The notes under the pieces are model-generated. The model searched no databases and was not told the origin of the DNA. It worked only from the letters and a program-made list of their open reading frames with translations. A program made the position numbers and the translations under genes. A stretch of DNA of 36,530 bases from Spirochaetales bacterium. Lineage in GTDB: Bacteria; Spirochaetota; Spirochaetia; UBA9216. Every line of letters begins with the position of its first letter. Position 1 is the first letter of the stretch. Positions 7,453 to 15,695 of this stretch are shown piece after piece. The DNA lies in contig QKCC01000030.1 in assembly GCA_003245835.1 (NCBI GenBank), forward strand, positions 1 to 36,530, read 5' to 3'.

Positions 7453-7481
7453 CGGAAGCTCCAACCCCGACAGGGCTTCCG
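7453..7481 (+). terminator. Hairpin between gntR and livK
   Basis: CGGAAGC (7453-7459) and GCTTCCG (7475-7481) pair around a 15-base loop, followed by GAATATTTCTT. With a weak U-tract it is more likely an attenuator or processing site than a full stop, since the binding-protein gene follows 25 bases on with its own AGGAGG. Confidence 0.45.
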
Positions 7482-7505
7482 GAATATTTCTTATCAGGAG
7501 GAACT

Positions 7506-8645
7506 ATGAAAAGAAATTTAAAGGGAATCGTTATACTTATAGCGATTACAATGCTTGCTACTCCGCTTTTTGCCGGCGGTCAGCAGGAAGTAAACAACGA
7601 TGAAAGCGACACGATTCACATTGCTCTGACTGCACCGATTACCGGTGACTACTCGGAGTATGGAAAGAACTTTCAGCGTTCTGTAGAGATGGGTATTGAT
7701 AATATTAATGCCAACGGCGGAGTTCTGGGAAAGAAACTTGTTCTTTCTGTTGGAGATTCCAAGGGTGACCCGAAAGAATCCGCAACTCTTGCCCAGAAAT
7801 GGACATCCGACCCGACAATCGTTGCAGAGATTGGTGATTTTACATCAACCTGCTGTATGGCATCACAGCCTATCTATGATCAGGCCCAGATGGTACAGCT
7901 TTCACCGACAGCAAGCCACACTGATTATGCAAAAGGTTCGACCTGGAGTTTCGGTATCGTAGGTACCCAGGCTGCTGAGGGTCCGTTCATGGCAGATTTT
8001 GCCTATAACGAACTCGGCCTGAGAACCATCGCAGTTATCAACATTAATAATGACTGGGGTGTTGATACCCAGAAATATTTTTCTGAAGCATTTGAGAAGC
8101 TCGGCGGAAAAATCGTAGCTGAAGAATCATATTTCGACGGCGAAAAAGACTTTACCGCGATTCTGACAAAGCTCAAAGCTTCAAATCCCGACGCACTGTT
8201 CATGGCTGCAATGTACAACGACGGTGCTCTTATCAGCAAACAGCGTGCAAAACTCGGATGGGATGTAACTGTTGTAGGTCCCTCTTCACTTTATTCGGAA
8301 CAGCTTCTTGCTCTCGGCGGCGATGCGGTTGAAGGACTTTACACCAATGTAAGTTTCTTTGCTGACGATCCGAATCCTGCAGTTCAGGCTTACGTTACCG
8401 AATTCGAAAAGAGATACGGCCTCAGGCCCAATTTCCATGCAGCTCTTGCTTTCGATGCAATCAACCTTCTTGCTGCTACAATCGAGAAAGCCGGTACAAC
8501 AGACCGTGCTGCAATCCGCGATACTCTTGCTCAGACCAAGGATTTTGCGGCTCTCACAGGTTCCATTACTTTTACTCCCGTCGGAGACGCTGTGAAGCAG
8601 TACACAAGGGTATGGATCAAAGACGGTAAGTTCAAGGTCTACTAA
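7506..8645 (+). CDS. livK: Liv-type ABC transporter solute-binding protein
   Basis: A 379-residue extracytoplasmic binding protein of the branched-chain amino acid (type I, Leu/Ile/Val) family. The signal peptide covers about residues 1-23, ending LATPLFA before GGQQEVNND, with no lipobox cysteine. Family landmarks are IALTAPITGDYSEYGKNFQ, GVLGKKLVLSVGDSKGDPKE and VQLSPTASHTDYAKG. The domain fits small zwitterionic or aromatic carboxylates as well as leucine, so the name is only a family label. AGGAGG stands before the ATG. Its partners LivHMGF follow after 243 bp that hold a terminator and three inverted repeats. The downstream enzymes suggest an unusual amino-acid-like ligand rather than leucine. 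Confidence 0.94.
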   Translation: MKRNLKGIVILIAITMLATPLFAGGQQEVNNDESDTIHIALTAPITGDYSEYGKNFQRSVEMGIDNINANGGVLGKKLVLSVGDSKGDPKESATLAQKWTSDPTIVAEIGDFTSTCCMASQPIYDQAQMVQLSPTASHTDYAKGSTWSFGIVGTQAAEGPFMADFAYNELGLRTIAVININNDWGVDTQKYFSEAFEKLGGKIVAEESYFDGEKDFTAILTKLKASNPDALFMAAMYNDGALISKQRAKLGWDVTVVGPSSLYSEQLLALGGDAVEGLYTNVSFFADDPNPAVQAYVTEFEKRYGLRPNFHAALAFDAINLLAATIEKAGTTDRAAIRDTLAQTKDFAALTGSITFTPVGDAVKQYTRVWIKDGKFKVY

Positions 8646-8684
8646 ACCTAAGCTTGTCGATCAGGTGTCTGCGCCTGCAGATGT

Positions 8685-8713
8685 GGAGCCGGCCTGCCGC
8701 CGGCTCCGGTTTT
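8685..8713 (+). terminator. Intrinsic terminator after livK
   Basis: GGAGCCGGC (8685-8693) and GCCGGCTCC (8699-8707) form a strong nine-pair stem with a five-base loop, followed by GGTTTT. It should stop much of the livK transcript and leave the permease genes less expressed. Confidence 0.82.
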
Positions 8714-8724
8714 AAACAATAGAG

Positions 8725-8757
8725 GGCATTTCAAAACTCAGTGAGTTTTGAAATGCC
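8725..8757. repeat. Perfect 16-bp inverted repeat
   Basis: GGCATTTCAAAACTCA (8725-8740) and its exact complement (8742-8757) are separated by one base. It lies between the livK terminator and livH. The length and perfection suggest a dispersed palindromic repeat or a stable RNA hairpin. Confidence 0.8.
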
Positions 8758-8774
8758 TGCCAAAAGATGTAAAT

Positions 8775-8834
8775 GGAGATTTTTTGCAGCTCATTACTTT
8801 ATATATAATTAGCTGATTCTGCAAAAAATACTCC
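8775..8834. repeat. 60-bp inverted repeat with TTTTTTGCAG arms
   Basis: GGAGATTTTTTGCAG (8775-8789) is mirrored by CTGCAAAAAATACTCC (8819-8834) with one extra base. AGCT copies flank the inner AT-rich loop. It is the second of three inverted repeats in this gap and looks like a small palindromic mobile or REP-type unit. Confidence 0.65.
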
Positions 8835-8843
8835 GGGACCTTT

Positions 8844-8864
8844 TCAAAAGTAACCGACTTTTGA
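8844..8864. repeat. Short inverted repeat TCAAAAGT/ACTTTTGA before livH
   Basis: Eight-base perfect arms (8844-8851 and 8857-8864) surround a five-base loop 17 bases before the livH ribosome site. The arm core TCAAAA also occurs in the repeat at 8725-8757, so the two may be related. Confidence 0.55.
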
Positions 8865-8888
8865 TAGGGGTACGATAACTAAGGGGTT

Positions 8889-9758
8889 ATGATGTTATTG
8901 CAGCAATTAATTAACGGTATTACCCAGGGGAGTATTTTCGCGCTTCTTGCAATCTGCTTTTCGCTTGTCTGGGGATTGTTAAAAATGGTCAACTTTGCGC
9001 TCGGCGAGATCTATATGTTCGGCGGGTTCATGGGTTGGCTGATTGTTACTTACGTTACGAAGAATATTTTTATAGCGATGCTGGCCGGTATTGCGATCGG
9101 CTGGTTTCTTGGCTGGGTGATTGAAAAGTCGGCATTCAAAGCGCTTCGGGGGGCTCCGCATATTGCTTCCCTTATATGTACGTTGGGATTTTCGGTGCTT
9201 TTAAAAGAGCTGGCGAATGTAATTTTCGGCGCAGAGACAAAATCCATGCCTGAATTTTTTACCGGAACCGCGTTTACAATTGGCCCTGCCAATATAACAT
9301 GGCTGCAGATTATCATGATTGTTACGGCAGCTATTATTTTAGTAGGACTTCAGTTGTTCATTTACAAAACAAAGATCGGTTTGGGTATCAGGGCGGTTTC
9401 TCTCGATTATCAGGCCGCAGGTTTAATGGGTATCAATGTCGACAGGGTAATCTCCATAGCCTTTTCACTTTCCGGCGCACTTGCCGGTCTGATCGGAGTA
9501 CTCGGCGCGACATATTATAATGCTGTGAATCCTCATATAGGCTTTGCCCCCGGAATGAAAGGGTTCGTTGCAGCGGTTTTCGGGGGAATTACCTCGATTC
9601 CGGGTGCAATTTTAGGCGGGTACCTGCTGGGTATAATTGAAAACCTCAGTGTTCAGTTTGTAGCTTCGGGTTACAGGGACTTTATAGCATACTCAATTTT
9701 GATCCTGTTTCTTCTTTTCAGGCCGAACGGTATTCTCGGCAAAAGATCAAAGTTGTAG
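8889..9758 (+). CDS. livH: LivH-type ABC permease
   Basis: A 289-residue inner-membrane permease of the branched-chain amino acid family with about eight hydrophobic segments. It starts with QQLINGITQGSIFALLAI and carries GIRAVSLDYQAAGLMGINVD (cytoplasmic loop for ATPase contact) and FAPGMKGFVAAVFGGITSIP. Two adjacent ATGs occur at 8889 and 8892; AAGGGG (8881-8886) fits the second better (five bases), so the true start may be 8892. It begins a run of genes with very short or no gaps (livH, livM, livG, livF). It should pair with LivM to form the pore for the LivK ligand. Confidence 0.95.
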   Translation: MMLLQQLINGITQGSIFALLAICFSLVWGLLKMVNFALGEIYMFGGFMGWLIVTYVTKNIFIAMLAGIAIGWFLGWVIEKSAFKALRGAPHIASLICTLGFSVLLKELANVIFGAETKSMPEFFTGTAFTIGPANITWLQIIMIVTAAIILVGLQLFIYKTKIGLGIRAVSLDYQAAGLMGINVDRVISIAFSLSGALAGLIGVLGATYYNAVNPHIGFAPGMKGFVAAVFGGITSIPGAILGGYLLGIIENLSVQFVASGYRDFIAYSILILFLLFRPNGILGKRSKL

Positions 9759-9768
9759 GGGGATAGTG

Positions 9769-10773
9769 ATGGATAAACTAAAACAATTCTTCGCTGACCA
9801 TAAATTAGTTGTCGGCATTGTAATAGCAGCAATTCTTATACTGGTACCGTTCATTCTAGGCAGTCCCTATCTGGTAAGAGTTGCGATAATGATCTGTATT
9901 TTTGTAATTCTTGCTTCAAGCCTGAACCTTATTATCGGGTTTACGGGGATGTTTTCGCTTGCGCATGCAGCCTTTTACGGAATCGGCGCCTACACTTCAG
10001 CGCTTTTAACTCTCAGGCTGGGGGTTCCGTTTCTTCTGTCGCTGCCCATGGCCGGTATTGTCGCCGGGCTGCTTGGTGCGTTTATAGGTCTGGCGACCCT
10101 CCGTCTGCGGGAAACATTTCTTGTCTTCGGAACACTCGCCTTCGGTGAGATTGTGCGTATTGTGATTATGAACTGGACTTCACTCACAAGGGGTCCGATG
10201 GGCATACCCGGAATTCCGTTTCCGAAAATATTCGGCCTGGAATTCAGCGACTATACGCATTACTACTACCTGGTCCTGGTGTTTGCGGCATTGATAGTTC
10301 TTCTGATTTACCGTATGTACAACTCAAGAATCGGGCGGGCATTCATAGCGCTTCGGGAAGACGAAACCGGTGCAGCCTCGATGGGTGTGAATATCTTCGG
10401 CTACAAGGTCTGGGCTTTTACACTCGGCTGTTTTTTTGCCGGAATCGCAGGTTCGCTGTATGCACATTTTGTAAGGTATATTTCGGCTGACCAGTTTGCT
10501 TCAAATGAATCGTTCGCGATTCTGACGATGGTGGCCCTCGGAGGAACCGGTTCGATAATCGGACCTATAGCCGGCGCAATAATCCTTATGATATTCCCCG
10601 AACTTTTCAGGTTCCTTGAAGAGTACCGAATGGTTCTATACGGATTGATCCTTATCTGCGTAATGATGTTTAAACCTGAAGGCATTGCCGGGGTCAAGGG
10701 AATGTTTCCCCGCGATTTCGATATGACATCGATATTCAAGCGGAAGAAAAAAGCCGCAGCGGAGGAGGTTTAA
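9769..10773 (+). CDS. livM: LivM-type ABC permease
   Basis: A 334-residue permease partner of LivH with about nine hydrophobic segments. The family's N-terminal core reads ASSLNLIIGFTGMFSLAHAA and FYGIGAYTSALLTLR; the cytoplasmic loop reads RIGRAFIALREDETGAASMG and is followed by ALGGTGSIIGPIAGAIIL. The ATG at 9769, five bases after GGGGGA, is preferred to the GTG directly before it. The gap to livH is 10 bp. The C-terminal tail (FKRKKKAAAEEV) is positively charged and cytoplasmic. It ends one base before livG. Confidence 0.95.
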   Translation: MDKLKQFFADHKLVVGIVIAAILILVPFILGSPYLVRVAIMICIFVILASSLNLIIGFTGMFSLAHAAFYGIGAYTSALLTLRLGVPFLLSLPMAGIVAGLLGAFIGLATLRLRETFLVFGTLAFGEIVRIVIMNWTSLTRGPMGIPGIPFPKIFGLEFSDYTHYYYLVLVFAALIVLLIYRMYNSRIGRAFIALREDETGAASMGVNIFGYKVWAFTLGCFFAGIAGSLYAHFVRYISADQFASNESFAILTMVALGGTGSIIGPIAGAIILMIFPELFRFLEEYRMVLYGLILICVMMFKPEGIAGVKGMFPRDFDMTSIFKRKKKAAAEEV

Positions 10774-10774
10774 T

Positions 10775-11539
10775 ATGATACTTGAGATTAAGAATCTGAA
10801 TAAATCCTTCGGCGGATTGAAAGCGGTAAACAATGTTAATATGGCTGTTGAAAAAAACAACATCCATGCGGTAATCGGGCCGAACGGCGCGGGTAAGACA
10901 ACATTTTTCAACTGCATCACATCGATAAAACCGTCCGACTCCGGCGAAATCATCTGGAAGGGCGAAGATATCGCAAAGGTTCCCACACATATAATTTCTA
11001 CGAAGGGAATTTCCAGGACTTTTCAGAATATAAGACTGTTTTCATATATGTCGGTGCTTGATAATGTGCTTGTAGGTACGCATAACCTCACAAAATCATT
11101 CATCCTCGATGCCTGTTTTCACAGCCGCCGTTTTAAAACGGAAGAAAAAGACATGCGTGAATTCGGGATGGAACTGCTTAAGAAAGTCGGGCTTGCCGAT
11201 AAGGCCGGGGAATACGCAAAAAACCTTCCGTATGGTGAGCAGCGGAAGCTCGAGATAGCAAGGGCCATGGCAAGCAAGCCTGAGATCCTGCTGCTCGACG
11301 AACCCGCCGCGGGAATGAACAGCCAGGAAACTGCAGAACTGGTCGGATTTATAAGACAGCTTAAGAACGACGGTTTTACAATCCTTCTTATCGAGCATGA
11401 TATGAAGCTTGTTATGACCCTTGCCGATGTAATTTCGGTAATTGATTACGGCAGCAAGATTGCCGAAGGCGCAGCCGCTGATATTCAGTCGGACGAACGC
11501 GTGATAGAAGCCTATCTCGGTAAGAGGAGGTACGAATAA
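10775..11539 (+). CDS. livG: LivG-type ABC ATPase
   Basis: A 254-residue nucleotide-binding subunit. The Walker A motif is GPNGAGKTTFFN near residue 35, the Q-loop region reads SRTFQNIRLF, the signature segment is LPYGEQRKLEIARAMA, Walker B is EILLLDEPAAGMN, and the switch histidine is in LIEHDMKLVM. The long insert between the Q-loop and the signature is typical of LivG. GGAGGAGG precedes the ATG by a few bases, and the start is one base after the livM stop. It forms a heterodimer with LivF to power uptake. Confidence 0.96.
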   Translation: MILEIKNLNKSFGGLKAVNNVNMAVEKNNIHAVIGPNGAGKTTFFNCITSIKPSDSGEIIWKGEDIAKVPTHIISTKGISRTFQNIRLFSYMSVLDNVLVGTHNLTKSFILDACFHSRRFKTEEKDMREFGMELLKKVGLADKAGEYAKNLPYGEQRKLEIARAMASKPEILLLDEPAAGMNSQETAELVGFIRQLKNDGFTILLIEHDMKLVMTLADVISVIDYGSKIAEGAAADIQSDERVIEAYLGKRRYE

Positions 11540-12255
11540 TGGCAATACTTGAAATAAAGAATCTCGTGGTTCACTACGGGAAAATAAACGCCCTGAAAGG
11601 CGTATCGCTGTCGGTAAACGCAGGCGATATTGTAACCATAATCGGGGCCAACGGGGCAGGAAAGACGACTCTGCTTCAGACCATCAGCGGTATTATCAAA
11701 CCGACTTCCGGGACCGTGAAATTCAACGGCAGCAGTATCACCGGTGAACGTGCGGACAACATCCTCAAGCTCGGTGTAGCTCATGTTCCTGAAGGGCGAA
11801 GGGTTTTCTCAGACCTGTCGGTTGAAGAGAATCTGCTGTGCGGAGCATATCTGAGCAATGACAAAGCCGAGAAGAAAAGGCTGATTGAAGAGCAGTACGA
11901 AATCTTTCCGCGGCTCGCAGAACGGAAAACCCAGGATGCCGGCAGCCTTTCCGGCGGTGAACAGCAGATGCTTGCAATTGCCCGCGGAATGATGTCAAAA
12001 CCGGGAATCCTCCTGCTCGATGAACCGAGCCTCGGACTTGCACCGATCCTTGTAGAAAGAATATTTGATATGATCACTGAAATTAATAAAAAGGGGACGA
12101 CAGTATTGCTTGTTGAGCAGAACGCAAATATAGCTCTTCATGTTGCTTCCTATGGTTACATCATTGAAACCGGGAAGATTACTGTCGGAGATACAACCGA
12201 GGTTCTCCGGAGTAATGATGTTGTCCAGAAAGCCTACCTCGGTATTGCAGATTAA
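11539..12255 (+). CDS. livF: LivF-type ABC ATPase
   Basis: A 238-residue ATPase subunit. It has Walker A GANGAGKTTLLQ near residue 36, the LivF-type VPEGRRVFSDLSVEENL segment, signature LSGGEQQMLAIARGMM, Walker B GILLLDEPSLGLAP and switch region LLVEQNANIAL. Its ATG overlaps the livG stop by one base (TAATG). The next gene begins 10 bp later with its own GAGGAAAA site, so the transporter and the enzymes behind it are very probably one message. Confidence 0.96.
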   Translation: MAILEIKNLVVHYGKINALKGVSLSVNAGDIVTIIGANGAGKTTLLQTISGIIKPTSGTVKFNGSSITGERADNILKLGVAHVPEGRRVFSDLSVEENLLCGAYLSNDKAEKKRLIEEQYEIFPRLAERKTQDAGSLSGGEQQMLAIARGMMSKPGILLLDEPSLGLAPILVERIFDMITEINKKGTTVLLVEQNANIALHVASYGYIIETGKITVGDTTEVLRSNDVVQKAYLGIAD

Positions 12256-12265
12256 CGAGGAAAAA

Positions 12266-13198
12266 ATGAATAAAATTGAACGAATAGACGCGGTACTTGC
12301 CGGAGAGAAACCTGATTACGCCCCGATATCATGCTGGTATCATTTCGGGCTGCAGTATCTGCCCGGTGAAAAGTTCGCCGATATAGTACTCTCCTTTTTC
12401 GATCACTATGACTTTGACTGGCTTAAGCTCATGAATGACTACTTTTACCCGATGCCGGAAGGAATGACCGCCCTGAAAACAGCGGACGACCTGAAAAAGA
12501 TCGAATTATTCGACATCGACAAGTCGCCTTTTGCCGAACAGCTGAAGGCAATTGAGATAATTTCAAAGGCCCTGAAAGGCCGGGCGTATTTCTGCGATAC
12601 GATTTTTGATCCCTACCAGGCGCTGCAGAAAAGCCCCGTCGGAGAGCATCTGCCGAGGCTTATGAAGGAAGAGCCCGAAGCTGTAATTTCCGCACTTGAT
12701 ATTGTCAGCGACAATATAATTGCATATGCAAAACGCACACTCGAGGCCGGATCGCATGGAATCTTTATGTCGGTACTTGCAGGAACGGACCAGATGAGCA
12801 GGGATGATTTTCTGAAATTCGAGAAACCGTTTGCAATGAAGGTTTTTCAGGCAGTAAAGGATATGGGCGCGATGAATACTGCGCACCTTCACGGCAAGAG
12901 TGTCGATATTTCCAACTGTCTTGATTTTCCTGTGGCTGTTTTCAGCTGGGAAGATCGGCTTTCGGGCAACCTGAGTCTTGAAGAGATGAAAGCCCAATGG
13001 GGCGGATGCGTGATGGGCGGACTTGATAATACAATTATGACCAGAAAAACCCCGGAGGCCCTGATGGAGCACACCCGCGAGGGTATGCGGATGGGCGGCG
13101 ATTCCAGGTTCTTTCTGGCGAACGGCTGCAGCACACCCGGGCATATGGATCCTTACGCGCTGAAAGCGATGGTCGAAGTTGCTCAGGGCAAGCTGTAG
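12266..13198 (+). CDS. UroD-like protein (uroporphyrinogen decarboxylase/methyltransferase superfamily)
   Basis: The ATG at 12266 after CGAGGAAAAA is chosen; an in-frame ATG at 12140 would overlap livF by 116 bp. The 310-residue product starts KIERIDAVLAGEKPDYAPIS and continues as a TIM barrel of the UroD superfamily, which holds the haem-pathway decarboxylase and the zinc corrinoid methyltransferases MtaA and CmuA. Haem genes are absent nearby and the N-terminal UroD substrate arginines are not evident. Candidate metal ligands are H207 and H209 (AHLHGKS) and C288 (LANGCSTPGH), recalling but not matching the His-X-Cys...Cys zinc site of MtaA. In this catabolic cluster a decarboxylase, C-C lyase or methyltransferase on the imported compound is more likely than haem synthesis. 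Confidence 0.85.
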   Translation: MNKIERIDAVLAGEKPDYAPISCWYHFGLQYLPGEKFADIVLSFFDHYDFDWLKLMNDYFYPMPEGMTALKTADDLKKIELFDIDKSPFAEQLKAIEIISKALKGRAYFCDTIFDPYQALQKSPVGEHLPRLMKEEPEAVISALDIVSDNIIAYAKRTLEAGSHGIFMSVLAGTDQMSRDDFLKFEKPFAMKVFQAVKDMGAMNTAHLHGKSVDISNCLDFPVAVFSWEDRLSGNLSLEEMKAQWGGCVMGGLDNTIMTRKTPEALMEHTREGMRMGGDSRFFLANGCSTPGHMDPYALKAMVEVAQGKL

Positions 13199-13220
13199 AT
13201 AAGGGAAAACCATTAATCGG

Positions 13221-14681
13221 ATGAATTACCTGGTTGTGGATTACGGGACTTCCGGCTGCCGGGCGTCGCTGGTTGACGGGTCGGGCAGAATATCGGTTAC
13301 ATGCAGAAAACCTGCTTCTGTGGAATGCAGCGGAGAATTTGCAGAGATCGATACTGACTATGCCTGGGCTGTAACTGCATCTGTTATCCGGGACCTTCTT
13401 GTTAAAACAGGAAACCCGGATATCGATGCTGTAGGAATCAGTTCTCTGCTCGGGTGGGTTTTTCTTGATTCATCCGGACGGCCCCTGACCAAATCGTTTA
13501 TCTGGTCGGATTCAAGGGGCAGCCTGAAGCTTGAATCGGCGATTGAGCCGGATAAGGCTGACATATGCAGAAAAACCGGCAGAAGGCTCAGCAGGGAACT
13601 GCTTGTTTCAAAATGGGCCTGGCTTAAAGAAAACAGTCCCGAGACCGTGAGCAGGACATCACGGATTATCAGTCTGAAGGACGAGCTTGTCAGAAGGCTG
13701 ACGGGTGAAACCGTAACTGATTACGCTCACTTGAATTATACGATGCTCTGGAATATCCACGAGCATGGATTTGAACCGCAGACGGCTGAGCTTTCAGGGT
13801 TCAGACCGGAGCTGCTGGTCCGGGGACGGTACCCGTTTGAAGCCGCCGGACGGGTCACCGCCGAAGCGTCGGCTGCTGCCGGTCTGAAGCAGGGGCTGCC
13901 TGTAATTACCGGTTCGATTGACGGTACTACGGCGATGTACGGCGGGGGAATGGCAGCCGGTAATTGCGCGGTGCTTGTTTCGGGTACCACAGATGTTGCA
14001 ATGACCCTTGTCCCGGCTGAGAAAATAGCAATATACGGCGGACGGGACGTCCTGACGGTAAATACCGGAATGGTACCCGGTACCTTTGCTGTCGGCGGTT
14101 CAACGGGAATGTCCGGGGGGGCGCTTTCAAAAATGGCGGAACTGCTGGAAGGCGGTTATTACGAATTGATTGAATCAGCAGGGGAGATCGCGCCGGGGGC
14201 CGGGGGCATAGTGTTCAGTCCCGGACTGACCGGGGAGCGGGCACCTTTTTGGAATGTAAATATTACCGGCGCTTTGTCGGGGTTGCGGATGGAACACACA
14301 TCAGCCCATATTATCAGGGCTGTAATGGAAGGGTCGGCATTCCGTCTGAGGAAACTGTTTGACGAAATGTTCCGTGATTCCGGTTTTGACGGCAGTATCT
14401 ATACCGTTGGAGGTTATGCCGGTATTGATATCTGGAACAGAATAAAGGCTGATATCTGCGGTTTACCGCTGATTCTGCCCGAAGAACTCGAGGCTACTAC
14501 AATAGGCACCGCGATGTTCTGCGACTGTTTTATTAATGGTACCGTCGGTCTCGGTGCTGTCAGCAGGCGGTGGATAAAAGCTTCTGCCGAATACCCTGCC
14601 GATGCAGATAATTTTGAAGCATACGCAGGGCCGTTTCAGAAATATGAACAGCTCGTAAAAGGACAGATGTATGGACAATAA
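13221..14681 (+). CDS. FGGY-family carbohydrate kinase
   Basis: A 486-residue kinase of the xylulokinase/gluconokinase/LsrK family. The phosphate-1 loop is DYGTSGCRASLVDGSGR at the N-terminus. The catalytic aspartate region is TGSIDGTTAMYGGGMAAG near residue 235. SPGLTGERAPFWN, GLRMEHTSAHIIRAVMEGSA and VGGYAGIDIWNRIKADI form the second FGGY domain. The family phosphorylates a hydroxyl on sugars, polyols or short hydroxy compounds, including the AI-2 precursor. The ribosome site is weak. The next gene overlaps its end by 11 bases, so translation is coupled. A sugar kinase inside an amino-acid-type operon is odd and suggests the substrate carries a polyol or sugar part, or that a hydroxylated intermediate is phosphorylated. 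Confidence 0.9.
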   Translation: MNYLVVDYGTSGCRASLVDGSGRISVTCRKPASVECSGEFAEIDTDYAWAVTASVIRDLLVKTGNPDIDAVGISSLLGWVFLDSSGRPLTKSFIWSDSRGSLKLESAIEPDKADICRKTGRRLSRELLVSKWAWLKENSPETVSRTSRIISLKDELVRRLTGETVTDYAHLNYTMLWNIHEHGFEPQTAELSGFRPELLVRGRYPFEAAGRVTAEASAAAGLKQGLPVITGSIDGTTAMYGGGMAAGNCAVLVSGTTDVAMTLVPAEKIAIYGGRDVLTVNTGMVPGTFAVGGSTGMSGGALSKMAELLEGGYYELIESAGEIAPGAGGIVFSPGLTGERAPFWNVNITGALSGLRMEHTSAHIIRAVMEGSAFRLRKLFDEMFRDSGFDGSIYTVGGYAGIDIWNRIKADICGLPLILPEELEATTIGTAMFCDCFINGTVGLGAVSRRWIKASAEYPADADNFEAYAGPFQKYEQLVKGQMYGQ

Positions 14682-15159
14682 GGAAATGGTTTCCGAGCAG
14701 GAGCTGATAACAAAATTCCGTGCTGCGATAAAAGACAGAGCTGCATGGTTTGCTCTTCTTTACAGAGAGTTCCTGACGGAACTGCCGGCGGAAACCGCAG
14801 AGAAAGCTGCGCGACGAGCGATATATTCTTACGGCAGGCTTAAGGCTTCGAGGGATAAGACCTCGCTAAATGCCCGGAGTCTGCTTGATAATTTTGTAGA
14901 AACCGGGGGGGCCAGGATATTTGACGCGGAAATCACCGGAGTTAAAGAAGGGGTTCTGAACACTGTAAAAAATTGTGCGCTTGTCGATGCCTGGCGCGAC
15001 ATGGGCTGTTCCGACGAAGAACTGGATTTATTCTGCGACATCGCAATGGAAGGCGACAGGGGACGGGCTGAGGCCCACGGGATCAAACTTGAACTGAGAG
15101 AAACACTCGGAAAAAGGGATGATTTCTGCTGGATCTGTCTTTCTGATCCTGAAAAATAA
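14671..15159 (+). CDS. ATC-hydrolase-like family protein, paralogue 1
   Basis: A 162-residue soluble protein that I place in the family of L-2-amino-thiazoline-4-carboxylate hydrolases, which open the thiazoline ring on the way to cysteine. Evidence is the pattern shared with the two paralogues nearby: D-R-A-x-W-F near the N-terminus, ARRAIYSYGRLK, NCALVDAWRDMG, LFCDIAMEGDRGRAEAHG and a C-terminal DDFCWIC. Cys residues in the CALVDAW, FCDIAM and DFCW motifs recur in all three copies. The start overlaps the FGGY gene by 11 bases. Many members of this family have no tested activity, so the reaction is an inference from family and context. Confidence 0.75.
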   Translation: MDNKEMVSEQELITKFRAAIKDRAAWFALLYREFLTELPAETAEKAARRAIYSYGRLKASRDKTSLNARSLLDNFVETGGARIFDAEITGVKEGVLNTVKNCALVDAWRDMGCSDEELDLFCDIAMEGDRGRAEAHGIKLELRETLGKRDDFCWICLSDPEK

Positions 15160-15191
15160 ATAGAACACAAATATATGGAGTGGAGTTTTAT

Positions 15192-15680
15192 ATGAGTGAT
15201 AACAAGGAAATGGTAACAAAGGAAGAGATGATTACAAAGATTCGAGCGGCGATCGGCGACAGGGCTACCTGGTTTGCGCTGCTGTTTGATGAATTCTGTA
15301 AAGAGCTTCCTGAAGAGAAGGTGATTGAGCTTTCACGAAAAGCAATTACCAGATATGGTTTTATGAAATCAGCAAAGGACCCGGAACCCTTCAAGGCGAA
15401 AGACTGGGTTATCAGGCACAAGGAAAAAGGTTCGGCTGATGTTTTTGATTCAGATATTGAATATGACGATAAACAGGCGACCCAGAGAATGAAGGCATGC
15501 GCCCTTGTGGACGCCTGGAAGGCTATGAACTACAGTCCTGAAAAGATTGACCTGTTCTGCGATATTGCCATGGACGGCGACAGGGGCAGGGCGCAGGGAC
15601 ATTCAAACATCACCATGGAACTGCATGAGACAATTGGAAAGGGATGCGATTTCTGCCGGCTGGTTATAAAAGAAAACTAA
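15192..15680 (+). CDS. ATC-hydrolase-like family protein, paralogue 2
   Basis: A 162-residue paralogue of the preceding gene; both begin M-(S)DNKEMV and align throughout (DRATWFALLFDEFCKELPEE, SRKAITRYGFMKSAKD, CALVDAWKAMN, FCDIAMDGDRGRAQGHS, GCDFCRLV). The ATG at 15192, six bases after GGAG, is preferred over the in-frame ATG at 15180, which lies upstream of the ribosome site. The gap to paralogue 1 is 32 bp. Two adjacent copies suggest a tandem duplication followed by divergence, either as subunits of one enzyme or as enzymes for successive steps. Confidence 0.78.
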   Translation: MSDNKEMVTKEEMITKIRAAIGDRATWFALLFDEFCKELPEEKVIELSRKAITRYGFMKSAKDPEPFKAKDWVIRHKEKGSADVFDSDIEYDDKQATQRMKACALVDAWKAMNYSPEKIDLFCDIAMDGDRGRAQGHSNITMELHETIGKGCDFCRLVIKEN

Positions 15681-15695
15681 TCAGGAGGCTGTGTT

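Noticed and set aside
12140-12265. Upstream ATG extending the UroD-like protein by 42 residues
   Set aside because: It would overlap livF by 116 bp, and the added residues show no family likeness; the ATG at 12266 has a proper ribosome site.
12563-13213. A 216-codon minus-strand frame opposite the UroD-like gene
   Set aside because: Shadow of a conserved gene on the plus strand, with no ribosome site or recognisable domain.
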